Source: Serratia sp. M24T3 (GTDB taxonomy: Bacteria; Pseudomonadota; Gammaproteobacteria; Enterobacterales; Enterobacteriaceae). From it: a stretch of DNA of 64,000 nt. Numbering within the stretch: position 1 is the first letter of the stretch; every line of letters begins with the position of its first letter. The position numbers and the translations under genes were made by a program. The notes under the pieces were generated by a model. It searched no databases and was not told the DNA's origin. It saw nothing but the letters and a program-made list of their open reading frames with translations. Location: positions 124,001 through 188,000 of the forward strand of contig NZ_AJHJ01000004.1 of assembly GCF_000257645.1 (NCBI RefSeq), given 5' to 3'. Below, one piece after another: positions 44,973-53,351 of this stretch.

Positions 44973-46190
44973 ATGAGATCACATACTTTAATGTCGCCTC
45001 CTGCCTCTAAAATGCAACGACCGGTCAATATCAATCTGCAAATCCTCGCGATAATGATCTTCAACTTTGCTAACTATTTAACTATTGGCCTGCCGCTGGC
45101 GGTGCTCCCCGGCTATGTCCATGATGGGCTTGGATTTAGCGCCTTTTGGGCGGGTGTGGCGATAAGCATGCAATATTTTGCCACGCTGCTAAGCCGTCCT
45201 CACGCGGGTCGATACGCTGACCAGCTGGGCCCTAAAAAGGTGGTACTCATCGGGCTGTTTGGCTGCATGGTCAGCGGGATCTTTTACCTGTTGGCGGTTT
45301 GGCAACACGGCGCTCCGATGGTAAGCCTTGCACTATTGTGCATTGGCCGACTGGTATTGGGCGTCGGGCAAAGCTTTGCGGGAACTGGCTCGACACTGTG
45401 GGGCATTGGTCGCGTCGGCTCATTGCATATCGGCAAAGTCATTTCCTGGAGCGGAGTAGTCACCTACGGGGCGATGGCGGTGGGTGCGCCATTAGGCGTG
45501 TGGATTGTTCATCTCGGCGGGTTGGCGGCATTGTCAGTGTGCATTATTGTTATAGCGCTGGCCGCATTTTTACTGGCGTTGAGCAAACAGGGAGTGCGCG
45601 GGGGTGCGAGCAGCGTGATCCCTTTTCGCCAGGTGCTTGGCAAAGTGTTGCCCTACGGACTGGTGCTCGGGCTTGCCTCAACCGGCTTTGGCGTTATCGC
45701 CACCTTTATTACCCTGTTCTATGACGCGAAAGGTTGGAGCGGCGGCGCATTTGCCTTGACTCTTTTCAGTACGGCGTTTGTCGGCATGCGGTTACTTTTT
45801 CCTAACAGCATCAACCGTTTTGGCGGGCAGAGAGTTGCTCTGACCTGCTTTTGTTTTGAGACGCTTGGCCTGCTGCTGGTGTGGGAGGCTCACGCACCTC
45901 TGATGGCACTTTTGGGCGCAATGCTTACCGGTGCCGGATTCTCGCTGGTTTTCCCTGCACTGGGGGTGGTGGCAGTTAAAAGGCTGCCGCAGCAGAATCA
46001 GGGCAGTGCGTTGGCGACCTACACAGCATTTATGGATTTGTCGCTTGGCATCACCGGGCCTTTGGCGGGTGTGTTGATGACGCATGCTGGCGTGTCGTCA
46101 ATCTATCTGGCTTCGGCGTTGGCGGTTTGTCTGAGCGGCGGATTGGTCTTGCGGTTAATGCAGAAAGAGAAAACGCTGGCGATAGAATAG
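44973..46190 (+). CDS. yhhS: MFS transporter YhhS
   Basis: This 405-residue, 12-helix major facilitator protein is highly similar to E. coli YhhS (linked to arabinose efflux and glyphosate resistance). Landmarks are IMIFNFANYLTIGLPLAVLPGYVHD, the motif SRPHAGRYADQLGPKK (MFS motif A region), LGVGQSFAGTGSTLWGIG and GVIATFITLFYDAKGW. Two starts are possible (ATG at 44973 or 44991); neither has a strong ribosome site and the first is kept. It ends facing yhhY, with a hairpin between. Confidence 0.92.
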   Translation: MRSHTLMSPPASKMQRPVNINLQILAIMIFNFANYLTIGLPLAVLPGYVHDGLGFSAFWAGVAISMQYFATLLSRPHAGRYADQLGPKKVVLIGLFGCMVSGIFYLLAVWQHGAPMVSLALLCIGRLVLGVGQSFAGTGSTLWGIGRVGSLHIGKVISWSGVVTYGAMAVGAPLGVWIVHLGGLAALSVCIIVIALAAFLLALSKQGVRGGASSVIPFRQVLGKVLPYGLVLGLASTGFGVIATFITLFYDAKGWSGGAFALTLFSTAFVGMRLLFPNSINRFGGQRVALTCFCFETLGLLLVWEAHAPLMALLGAMLTGAGFSLVFPALGVVAVKRLPQQNQGSALATYTAFMDLSLGITGPLAGVLMTHAGVSSIYLASALAVCLSGGLVLRLMQKEKTLAIE

Positions 46191-46198
46191 ATTAATTA

Positions 46199-46225
46199 CC
46201 TTCCCGCCGATGTGTGGCGGGAAGG
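46199..46225. terminator. Hairpin between convergent yhhS and yhhY
   Basis: CCTTCCCGCC and GGCGGGAAGG form a perfect 10-bp stem with a 7-base loop in the 45-base gap between two stop codons. A U-run is missing on both sides. Confidence 0.55.
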
Positions 46226-46235
46226 GTGAACAAAA

Positions 46236-46730
46236 TCAGGCTTTCATTCGTCCCATAAAATGAACAGCCACAAGTTTACCGTTGCGCATCGCAAACCCTT
46301 CTGCCGTACCTTCAACGACAAAATCGAATTTCTTGTACAGCGCGATAGCTGCCGGATTATCGACGTACACGGTAAGCTCGACGCGGCTGATGCCCAGCCA
46401 GTTATCGGCCAAGTCCAGCGCGGCGGCCAACAGCTGGCTGCCAATGCCTTGCCCGTGAAACTCCGGATGCACTGCCATGCCAAAGCTTGCCACATGGCGG
46501 CGGCGCATATTTTGTTCGAGGTGCAAGCCAATCATTCCGACCACGCGTTCGCCAAAACAGGCCACGAGTCGGTATGCGCCAGCTTCTTGAGCTCCACTAC
46601 GTTTTTGCCATTGCGCCGTGGCAGGATGCGGTAGCTGTAGCGTATCGCTGTAAACCTGTTCCTGGCTATATAGCTGGTGAATCTGCGCGTAGTCCTCAGG
46701 TTCAACGTGGCGGATCTCAATCTGACTCAT
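46236..46730 (-). CDS. yhhY: GNAT N-acetyltransferase YhhY
   Basis: This 164-residue acetyltransferase starts MSQIEIRHVEPEDYAQIHQL and matches E. coli YhhY, which acetylates some amino acids. The acetyl-CoA motif is FHGQGIGSQLLAAALDLA (Q/RxxGxG/A), followed by RVELTVYVDNPAAIALYKKFDF. The start is the ATG at 46730 with GGAG 6 bases upstream; an in-frame ATG four codons earlier lacks a site. It is divergent from ryhB, as in E. coli. Confidence 0.92.
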   Translation of the reverse strand: MSQIEIRHVEPEDYAQIHQLYSQEQVYSDTLQLPHPATAQWQKRSGAQEAGAYRLVACFGERVVGMIGLHLEQNMRRRHVASFGMAVHPEFHGQGIGSQLLAAALDLADNWLGISRVELTVYVDNPAAIALYKKFDFVVEGTAEGFAMRNGKLVAVHFMGRMKA

Positions 46731-46833
46731 AGTTGGCTCCATGCGGCTGTTGGGGAATAACCTCTTAATTTATCGGTCTATTTTTTTAGTCAATTTAATA
46801 ATTGATGAAAAAAAGTGCTTTACAAGTGCGAAT

Positions 46834-46852
46834 GATAATGATTATTATTGTC
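46834..46852 (+). promoter_or_regulatory. Fur box and promoter of ryhB
   Basis: GATAATGATTATTATTGTC matches 16 of 19 positions of the Fur consensus and overlaps a probable -10 element (TATTAT at 46843-46848) with -35 TTTACA at 46819-46824. Transcription should start near 46855 and be repressed by Fur-iron. Confidence 0.85.
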
Positions 46853-46854
46853 AT

Positions 46855-46961
46855 GCGTTCCGGGGATGGCTACTCACCCTAGCCAAACGGGTCCCTGGGA
46901 GGCACGACATTGCTCACATTGCTTCCAGTATTTCTTAGCCAGCCGGGTGCTGGCTTTTTTT
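46855..46961 (+). ncRNA. ryhB: RyhB, iron-responsive small RNA
   Basis: RyhB is an Hfq-dependent RNA that shuts down iron-using proteins when iron is scarce. The core GCACGACATTGCTCACATTG and the following CTTCCAGTATT are identical to E. coli RyhB, and the terminator AGCCAGCCGGGTGCTGGCTTTTTTT is the same. The 5' part (GCGTTCCGGGGATGGCT...) differs from E. coli, and the predicted transcript of about 107 bases is longer than the 90 of E. coli. It has the same neighbour yhhY; yhhX is absent. Confidence 0.92.
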
Positions 46962-47115
46962 GCCTGCTATTTTGATTCTCTCCTTTCAAGCCACAAATCC
47001 TTTGGATTCAGAGCGCCAACCTCATTCAAATTTTCTGATTAGAGGGGTTAAGTTTTTACGCTTTCTTATTGTCAGCCGTTGGCTAGACTAGAGAAAACAT
47101 TGAGGAGAGTTGAAT

Positions 47116-47811
47116 ATGATCTACTTACGCAAAGCACAAGATCGCGGTCATGCCAATCACGGCTGGCTGGACAGCTGGCACACATTCTCTTTTGCCGATT
47201 ATTACGATCCTAACTTTATGGGGTTCTCCGCACTGCGAGTTATCAATGAAGATGTGATTGACGGCGGGCAGGGCTTCGGCACGCATCCGCACAAAGATAT
47301 GGAAATTTTGACCTATGTGCTGTCCGGTACTGTTGAGCATAAAGACAGCATGGGCAACAAAGAGCAGATTCAGGCGGGCGAGTTTCAGATTATGAGCGCC
47401 GGTACCGGTGTGAAGCACTCTGAATACAACGGCAACCGCGATCGTGCGCTGCATCTTTATCAGATATGGATTATCCCGGAAACCAAAGGGCTGGAGCCGC
47501 GCTACGATCAGCGCATGTTTGACGCGCCTCAGGGCCGCCAACTCGTGCTGTCGCCGGATGCACGCGACGGTTCGCTGAAAGTGTTTCAGGACATGGAGCT
47601 TTCTCGCTGGGCCTTCAAAGCAGGTGAAGACGGTGAATATGCCATCGCCGAGAATCGTCAGGTATGGATTCAGGTGGTTAAAGGCAGTCTGACTGTCAAT
47701 GGTCAGGCGATGGCGACCAGCGATGCGGTGGCTGTGTGGGAAGAATCCGCGCTGGCGCTGCATGCCGACGAAGACAGCGAAATTCTGCTGTTTGATCTGC
47801 CGCCGGTTTAA
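47116..47811 (+). CDS. yhhW: Pirin-family quercetin 2,3-dioxygenase YhhW
   Basis: This 231-residue bicupin has exactly the length of E. coli YhhW, which oxidises quercetin. Metal ligands lie in FGTHPHKDMEILTYV and SAGTGVKHSEYN. The start is the ATG at 47116 behind GAGGAGAG. It is followed by gntR as in E. coli. A second pirin is encoded at 10741-11466. Confidence 0.94.
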   Translation: MIYLRKAQDRGHANHGWLDSWHTFSFADYYDPNFMGFSALRVINEDVIDGGQGFGTHPHKDMEILTYVLSGTVEHKDSMGNKEQIQAGEFQIMSAGTGVKHSEYNGNRDRALHLYQIWIIPETKGLEPRYDQRMFDAPQGRQLVLSPDARDGSLKVFQDMELSRWAFKAGEDGEYAIAENRQVWIQVVKGSLTVNGQAMATSDAVAVWEESALALHADEDSEILLFDLPPV

Positions 47812-48033
47812 AAGGCAGGCAACATTCAATACAGTCTCGTTCAAGCTCACCTTGGGAGGGTTTTGCGGCCCCGCCCGCTATCATCCCAACGGTGCGCTTC
47901 AATAAAATAGTCTTTCAAGCTAATTCATCGTTTTACTTCGCCTTTTGATACCTGACGCACGCTGTTTTTGTGCCAAATGGTGCTATTTTTTGCTAAAATC
48001 CATGCTTGTTCCTCTTATCCCAGTTCATTGAAA

Positions 48034-49029
48034 ATGAAGAAAAAAAGGCCAGTGCTTCAGGACGTCGCCGACCGCGTTGGTGTGACCAAAATGACGGTTA
48101 GCCGTTATTTGCGTAATCCCGAACAGGTTTCTCTGCTGTTGCAAGAGAAAATCGCCGCTGCGCTGGATGAATTGGGCTATATCCCGAACCGCGCCCCCGA
48201 CATTCTTTCCAATGCAAAAAGCCGCGCCATTGGCGTGCTGCTGCCGTCGTTGACCAATCAGGTTTTTGCAGAAGTACTGCGTGGTATTGAAAGTGTAACG
48301 GATATTCACGGCTATCAAACCATGCTGGCGCACTACGGCTACAGCGCCGAGCGTGAAGAACAGCGTTTGACGTCGCTGCTGTCCTACAATATCGACGGCT
48401 TAATCTTGTCGGAACGTAATCATTCGGCCAGAACGTTGAAGATGATTGAAGTCGCTGGCATTCCGGTGGTTGAGATGATGGACTGCGTGTCGCCGTGTGT
48501 AGATTTAGCCGTGGGGTTCAACAACTTCGAAGCTGCGCGGCAGATGACCCAGCAAATTATTGCTCACGGGCACCGCCACGTAGTGTATTTCGGCGCCCGC
48601 CAGGATGAACGTACCCTGATCAAACAGCAGGGCTATGAGCAGGCGATGCATGAGTCGGGGCTACAGTCTTATAGCGTAATGACCAGCCGCTCTTCCAGCT
48701 ACACCGCCGGGGCGGAGCTGCTCAAGCAGGCGCAAAAAGATTACCCGCAAATCGACAGCATTTTCTGTACCAATGATGACCTGGCGGCGGGGGCGTTCTT
48801 TGAATGTCTGCGTCAGGGGCTGCATATTCCGTCACAGATGGCGATCGCCGGTTTTCACGGGCATAACATGGGGCAGGCGATGGAGCCAAGACTCGCCAGC
48901 GTATTAACGCCGCGCGAGCGAATGGGGCAAATCACCGCCGAGCGTTTGCTGGCTCGGCTTCGCGGTGAAGAAGTGGTGCCGAAAATGGTCGATGTCGGCT
49001 TTACTATTTCGGCGGGCGGCAGTATTTAA
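48034..49029 (+). CDS. gntR: Gluconate utilisation repressor GntR (LacI family)
   Basis: This 331-residue LacI-type repressor has the length of E. coli GntR. The DNA-binding part is VLQDVADRVGVTKMTVSRYLRNPEQVS, the hinge is NILSNAKSRAIGVLLPS-like (APDILSNAKSRAIGVLLPSL), and the periplasmic-binding-like core follows. It represses gnt genes in the absence of gluconate; its operator is visible upstream of gntT at 49664-49693. The ATG at 48034 is chosen by alignment; its ribosome site is weak. Confidence 0.93.
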   Translation: MKKKRPVLQDVADRVGVTKMTVSRYLRNPEQVSLLLQEKIAAALDELGYIPNRAPDILSNAKSRAIGVLLPSLTNQVFAEVLRGIESVTDIHGYQTMLAHYGYSAEREEQRLTSLLSYNIDGLILSERNHSARTLKMIEVAGIPVVEMMDCVSPCVDLAVGFNNFEAARQMTQQIIAHGHRHVVYFGARQDERTLIKQQGYEQAMHESGLQSYSVMTSRSSSYTAGAELLKQAQKDYPQIDSIFCTNDDLAAGAFFECLRQGLHIPSQMAIAGFHGHNMGQAMEPRLASVLTPRERMGQITAERLLARLRGEEVVPKMVDVGFTISAGGSI

Positions 49030-49070
49030 CCGTCGCCCTGAGGCAAGCGAGCTGAGGCAAACGAATAAAA

Positions 49071-49604
49071 TCAGGCCTCAGCTTTAATCTTTGCCTTGGC
49101 ATTTTCCAGCGCAGTCACGCAACGCTTTACCACGCCTTCTACCTGATGGTCGATATTCACGCGCACTACGTCCGGCTCATCTTCACCCGGCTCTTCCAAT
49201 GCGGCAAACTGGCTCTTCAGCATATCAGGGGAGAAAAAATGTCCGACGCGGGCCTTCAGGCGCTGCAAAATAACCTCTTCGCTGCCCTTCAAATACAGGA
49301 AAATCATCCCATCGTTGCCCTTGCGCAGAGCATCACGATAGCTGCGTTTTAACGCAGAGCAAACAATGATGCCGGTCTCGTTTTTGTGCTGGAGACTATA
49401 GGCGGCATCACTTAAACGCTCGAGCCAAGGGGCGCGGTCGTCATCGTTAAGCGGATGCCCGCTCGCCATTTTCTGGATATTGGCGCGAGGATGAAGATCG
49501 TCACCGTCAATAAATTTCGCGTTGATTGCTCGAGCTACGGCTGCGCCCACGGTAGATTTACCGCTGCCCGATACACCCATCAAAATGATGCTTTGACCTG
49601 CCAT
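49071..49604 (-). CDS. gntK: Gluconokinase (thermoresistant type)
   Basis: GntK phosphorylates gluconate to 6-phosphogluconate for the Entner-Doudoroff and pentose phosphate routes. The 177-residue enzyme has a P-loop GVSGSGKST at residues 10-18 and IDGDDLHPRANIQKMASGHPL, both family marks. It is on the minus strand, convergent with gntR and divergent from gntT. In E. coli gntR, gntK and gntU share one strand, so gntK is inverted here. Confidence 0.95.
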   Translation of the reverse strand: MAGQSIILMGVSGSGKSTVGAAVARAINAKFIDGDDLHPRANIQKMASGHPLNDDDRAPWLERLSDAAYSLQHKNETGIIVCSALKRSYRDALRKGNDGMIFLYLKGSEEVILQRLKARVGHFFSPDMLKSQFAALEEPGEDEPDVVRVNIDHQVEGVVKRCVTALENAKAKIKAEA

Positions 49605-49663
49605 AAGTTTGATCTCCGTCCCATATTTCGAATTTACCCAAGCGGGTGATTCCTTATATTAGC

Positions 49664-49693
49664 ATGTTACCGGTATCATGATACCGGTAACAA
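49664..49693. promoter_or_regulatory. Double GntR operator, 28-bp perfect palindrome
   Basis: TGTTACCGGTATCA followed by TGATACCGGTAACA (49665-49692) is a perfect palindrome. It can be read as two overlapping 16-base GntR operators, ATGTTACCGGTATCAT and ATGATACCGGTAACAA, each close to the E. coli sites of ATGTTACCCGTATCAT type. It lies between divergent gntK and gntT and should control both. Confidence 0.82.
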
Positions 49694-49882
49694 ATGGAGG
49701 TGTGACTAATATCACAAAGGAACCTGTATAAATTTTAGCGCTGTCTGACGATCTGGCTCGCGCTGAATTCGCAAACTTACAAAAAAATATCACTGCGCAC
49801 TATGTTCTTACCTAAAACTGTCGGGCTGTCACAAACAGGCTATAAGTTAAGGGAAAGGAAATGGGCGGAAGGGGAAAAAGTT

Positions 49883-51199
49883 ATGCCATTAGTCATCGTT
49901 GCAGTAGGCGTCGCTCTGCTGTTGTTGCTTATGATCCGATTCAAATTAAACGGTTTTATCGCGTTAATTCTTATCGCGCTGGCAGTTGGCGTGATGCAGG
50001 GGATGCCGGTAGATAAAGTTATCACCTCAATCAAAAATGGCGTAGGCGGTACGCTCGGCAGTCTGGCTCTGATTATGGGCTTTGGCGCGATGCTGGGTAA
50101 ATTGCTGGCCGACTGCGGCGGTGCCCAGCGCATTGCCACCACTCTAATCGACAAGTTTGGCGTTAAATATATCCAATGGGCGCTGGTGATTACCGGCTTT
50201 ATCGTTGGTTTCGCCTTGTTCTATGAAGTCGGCTTTGTGCTGATGCTGCCGTTGGTGTTCTCAGTTGCCGCTTCTGCGCGCTTACCTCTGCTATACGTTG
50301 GAGTTCCAATGGCGGCGGCGTTGTCAGTAACGCACGGCTTCCTGCCTCCGCACCCAGGCCCAACGGCGATTGCGACCATTTTCCATGCGGATATGGGCAA
50401 AACTCTGCTGTACGGCGCAATTTTGGGTATTCCGACGGTGATTCTGGCCGGTCCGGTATATGCGCGCTTCCTTAAAGGCATTGATAAGCCGGTTCCACAG
50501 GGCCTGTTCAACCCGAAAACCTTTACCGAAGAAGAGATGCCGGGTTTTGGCGTGAGTGTATTGACTTCGCTGGTTCCGGTTATTCTGATGGCCTTCCGCG
50601 CGATCACCGAGATGATCGTCCCTAAAGGGCATCCGATTTTGCATTACGCCGAGTTCTTTGGTGATCCAGTGATGGCAACGCTAATCGCCGTGCTGATCGC
50701 TATCTTCACTTTTGGTCTTAATCGCGGTCGCAAGATGGATGAAGTGATGTCAACCGTCAGCGATTCAATCAAAATTATTGCCATGATGTTGCTGATTATC
50801 GGCGGTGGCGGTGCCTTCAAACAGGTGCTGGTTGATAGCGGCGTCGATAAATACATTGCTAGCCTGATGCAGGGCAGCACGTTGTCGCCAATCCTGCTGG
50901 CCTGGACCATCGCTGCGGCTTTGCGTCTGGCTCTGGGTTCTGCAACAGTTGCGGCAATTACTGCGGGCGGTATCGCAGCGCCACTGATTGCTACAACCGG
51001 TGCCAGTCCTGAGCTGATGGTTATCGCTGTTGGTTCCGGTAGCGTGATTTTCTCTCACGTTAATGACCCGGGCTTCTGGCTGTTCAAAGAGTATTTTAAC
51101 CTGACTATCGGTGAAACTATCCGTTCCTGGTCAGTGCTGGAAACCATCATCTCTGTTTGTGGTCTGGTGGGTTGTCTGCTGCTTTCAAACGTGGTGTAA
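49883..51199 (+). CDS. gntT: High-affinity gluconate:H+ symporter GntT
   Basis: This 438-residue transporter of the gluconate permease family has the length and sequence of E. coli GntT: MPLVIVAVGVALLLLLMIRF at the start, GGTLGSLALIMGFGAMLGKL, GFALFYEVGFVLMLPLVFSV, and SHVNDPGFWLFKEYFNLTIG near the end. About 12 membrane segments. The ATG at 49883 matches GntT; the frame runs 27 codons further upstream. The double GntR operator lies about 190 bases before it. Confidence 0.94.
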   Translation: MPLVIVAVGVALLLLLMIRFKLNGFIALILIALAVGVMQGMPVDKVITSIKNGVGGTLGSLALIMGFGAMLGKLLADCGGAQRIATTLIDKFGVKYIQWALVITGFIVGFALFYEVGFVLMLPLVFSVAASARLPLLYVGVPMAAALSVTHGFLPPHPGPTAIATIFHADMGKTLLYGAILGIPTVILAGPVYARFLKGIDKPVPQGLFNPKTFTEEEMPGFGVSVLTSLVPVILMAFRAITEMIVPKGHPILHYAEFFGDPVMATLIAVLIAIFTFGLNRGRKMDEVMSTVSDSIKIIAMMLLIIGGGGAFKQVLVDSGVDKYIASLMQGSTLSPILLAWTIAAALRLALGSATVAAITAGGIAAPLIATTGASPELMVIAVGSGSVIFSHVNDPGFWLFKEYFNLTIGETIRSWSVLETIISVCGLVGCLLLSNVV

Positions 51200-51226
51200 C
51201 TTTTTAGATCATTGTCAGGTTTTACG

Positions 51227-51256
51227 GGCCCCTGTTTTTCTTTCAGGACAGGGGCC
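51227..51256 (+). terminator. Stem-loop after gntT
   Basis: GGCCCCTGT and ACAGGGGCC form a 9-bp stem with a 12-base loop 27 bases after the gntT stop. There is no U-run after it. Confidence 0.5.
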
Positions 51257-51383
51257 TGCCTTGCCCCTCAACAACTCATCCCGACGATCATTCCAGCGTA
51301 AATAAATCATCAGGAAAGGTGAAAGCGGCTCAAAATTATGGCTCAATACCGGCAAATAATTTTGGATGCTGGACAACCCCCCT

Positions 51384-52568
51384 ATGCCAACCGTTTTTCA
51401 CTTTATACTGGCTCTCGTAGTCATCTTCCTTCTGGCCTTCATTTTCAGTAACGATCGCAAAAAAATCCGCCCACGCGTTATTCTTCAATTAGTCATTATT
51501 GAAGGGCTACTGGCCTGGTTTTTTCTGCATGCCAGCAGCGGCCTGGCCGTGGTTACAGCGATATCCGCTTTCTTTGAAAACCTGCTGACCTATGCGGCAC
51601 AGGGTTCGGATTTTGTTTTTGGCGGTATGAGCAAGGCGGGGCTGGCGTTTATCTTCCTTGGCGTGCTGTGCCCGATTATCTTTATTTCAGCGTTAATCGG
51701 CATTATGCAGCACCTGCGTATTTTGCCGCTGCTAATCCGTATTGTTGGCACTTTACTGTCGAAAGTTAATGGCATGGGCAAGCTGGAATCCTTCAATGCG
51801 GTCAGTACGCTGATCCTTGGTCAATCTGAAAACTTTATCGCCTACAAAGGTGTGCTGGCGGAAATCTCTCCGCGTCGCCTTTATTCAATGGCTGCTGCGG
51901 CGATGTCTACCGTGTCGCTGTCCATCATCGGCGCTTATATGACCATGCTAGAGCCGAAATACGTGGTTGCCGCGCTAATCCTTAACATGTTTAGCACCTT
52001 TATCATTCTTTCGATTATCAATCCGACACCTGCAGGTGATGAGCCAGAAATCAAACTCGACAAGCTGCACGAAGATCAGAGTTTCTTCGAAATGCTGGGA
52101 GAATACATTCTCGCAGGTTTCAAAGTAGCGGTGATTATCATGGCGATGCTAATTGGTTTTATCGCCATTATTGCCGCAGTGAATGCGTTGTTTACCGCGA
52201 TTTTCGGCATCAGTTTTCAGCAGATTCTGGGTTACGTTTTCTATCCGCTGGCCTGGCTTATTGGCATCCCCGGCCCTGATATTTTGCAATCGGCCAGTAT
52301 CATGGCGACCAAACTTGTGACGAACGAATTTGTGGCGATGATTGATTTGAAGAAAATTGCGACCGAGCTGTCACCGCGCGGATTGGGCATTCTGTCGGTG
52401 TTCCTGGTGTCATTCGCCAACTTCGCGTCTATCGGTATTGTCGCGGGGGCAATTAAAGGTCTGAACGAAAATCAGGGCAACGTGGTGTCGCGCTACGCTC
52501 TGAAACTAATCTACGGTTCAACCTTGGTCAGCCTGCTTTCTGCGGCTTTCGCGGGGCTGGTGCTGTAA
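51384..52568 (+). CDS. nupC: Nucleoside:H+ symporter NupC (CNT family)
   Basis: This 394-residue concentrative nucleoside transporter is highly similar to E. coli Nup[44 protein letters not shown] (substrate-binding hairpin), [32 protein letters not shown] and [20 protein letters not shown]. The ATG at 51384 aligns with the E. coli start; an alternative ATG at 51366 adds six residues and cannot be excluded because both ribosome sites are weak. Its position beside gntT differs from E. coli. Confidence 0.92.
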   Translation: MPTVFHFILALVVIFLLAFIFSNDRKKIRPRVILQLVIIEGLLAWFFLHASSGLAVVTAISAFFENLLTYAAQGSDFVFGGMSKAGLAFIFLGVLCPIIFISALIGIMQHLRILPLLIRIVGTLLSKVNGMGKLESFNAVSTLILGQSENFIAYKGVLAEISPRRLYSMAAAAMSTVSLSIIGAYMTMLEPKYVVAALILNMFSTFIILSIINPTPAGDEPEIKLDKLHEDQSFFEMLGEYILAGFKVAVIIMAMLIGFIAIIAAVNALFTAIFGISFQQILGYVFYPLAWLIGIPGPDILQSASIMATKLVTNEFVAMIDLKKIATELSPRGLGILSVFLVSFANFASIGIVAGAIKGLNENQGNVVSRYALKLIYGSTLVSLLSAAFAGLVL

Positions 52569-52593
52569 GATTTTTTATTGCGTTTTAATGATC

Positions 52594-52618
52594 AACCCGG
52601 CTGCTGGCCGGGTTTTTT
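52594..52618 (+). terminator. Rho-independent terminator of nupC
   Basis: AACCCGGC and GCCGGGTT form an 8-bp stem followed by TTTT; 26 bases after the nupC stop codon and adjacent to the end of the convergent lipoprotein gene. Confidence 0.87.
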
Positions 52619-52620
52619 AC

Positions 52621-53088
52621 TTAGAAATCTACACACGCCGGACTATCGACCTGCATGACTGAATCTTGCTGGAAGCGTTTTTTGTAGAGATCGCGGATCT
52701 CGGCAATTTTTGTCTGCTCTTGGGGACTGGTGCCGTGGATGAGCATCAGCGCTTTGCTGTTTTCTTTAATCACCACTCCCTCGCTTCTCAACCATTGCCC
52801 TTTGGCATCAAACACGCTCAAACCGTCTTTGAAGCGCGGCGTCACGTCTTTATCGACAAACGACTGCCACTGTTTCACATTGATTGGCGCGGCGTTGTGA
52901 CGGCTCAGGCCAAAATAAAGCGTGGTTTGAGTCATCAGGTTGCCCGTTTTACACATTAATGCCGGCGCGGCTGGTGGAGCAACTTCGGCAGCTTTGGGCG
53001 GAAAAGGGGCCTGAGGCGCAGGGTGCGTGGCGGCACAGCCCGTCAGGGTTAGGCCCACTAGGGCGGCAAGCAGAGCGGGGGTTTTCAT
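52621..53088 (-). CDS. DUF3574-type lipoprotein
   Basis: This 155-residue protein has a lipoprotein signal peptide (MKTPALLAALVGLTLTGCAA, lipobox LTGC, C18), a short Pro/Ala-rich linker, and a globular part with TQTTLYFGLSRHNAAPINVKQWQSFVDKDVTPRF, the pattern of DUF3574. It is probably attached to the periplasmic face or outer membrane. Function unknown. It is convergent with nupC. Confidence 0.82.
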   Translation of the reverse strand: MKTPALLAALVGLTLTGCAATHPAPQAPFPPKAAEVAPPAAPALMCKTGNLMTQTTLYFGLSRHNAAPINVKQWQSFVDKDVTPRFKDGLSVFDAKGQWLRSEGVVIKENSKALMLIHGTSPQEQTKIAEIRDLYKKRFQQDSVMQVDSPACVDF

Positions 53089-53351
53089 GGCTATTCCTTG
53101 TGATTTGCTATCATCAGCAGCGCCAGATTATGCGCTGTCGGCACGGTAAAATTTCCGTTACCGACATCATAGGGCCGGATATCACTGCTGCGCAATCACT
53201 CAACGCACTGAAAATTCATGCTATTTACAGAACAGCGATCCCCTTTGATTGGGAATCGGCGGGATCACGGCGGCAAAAATCGCTACCGTGACCGCGCAAA
53301 AAAACCTTGTTAATCAGTACTGCCTAAAAAAGCAGATTGACTGATAAGCCC

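Noticed and set aside
47125-47850. A 241-codon frame opposite yhhW.
   Set aside because: yhhW matches its E. coli counterpart over all 231 residues; the antisense frame is its shadow.
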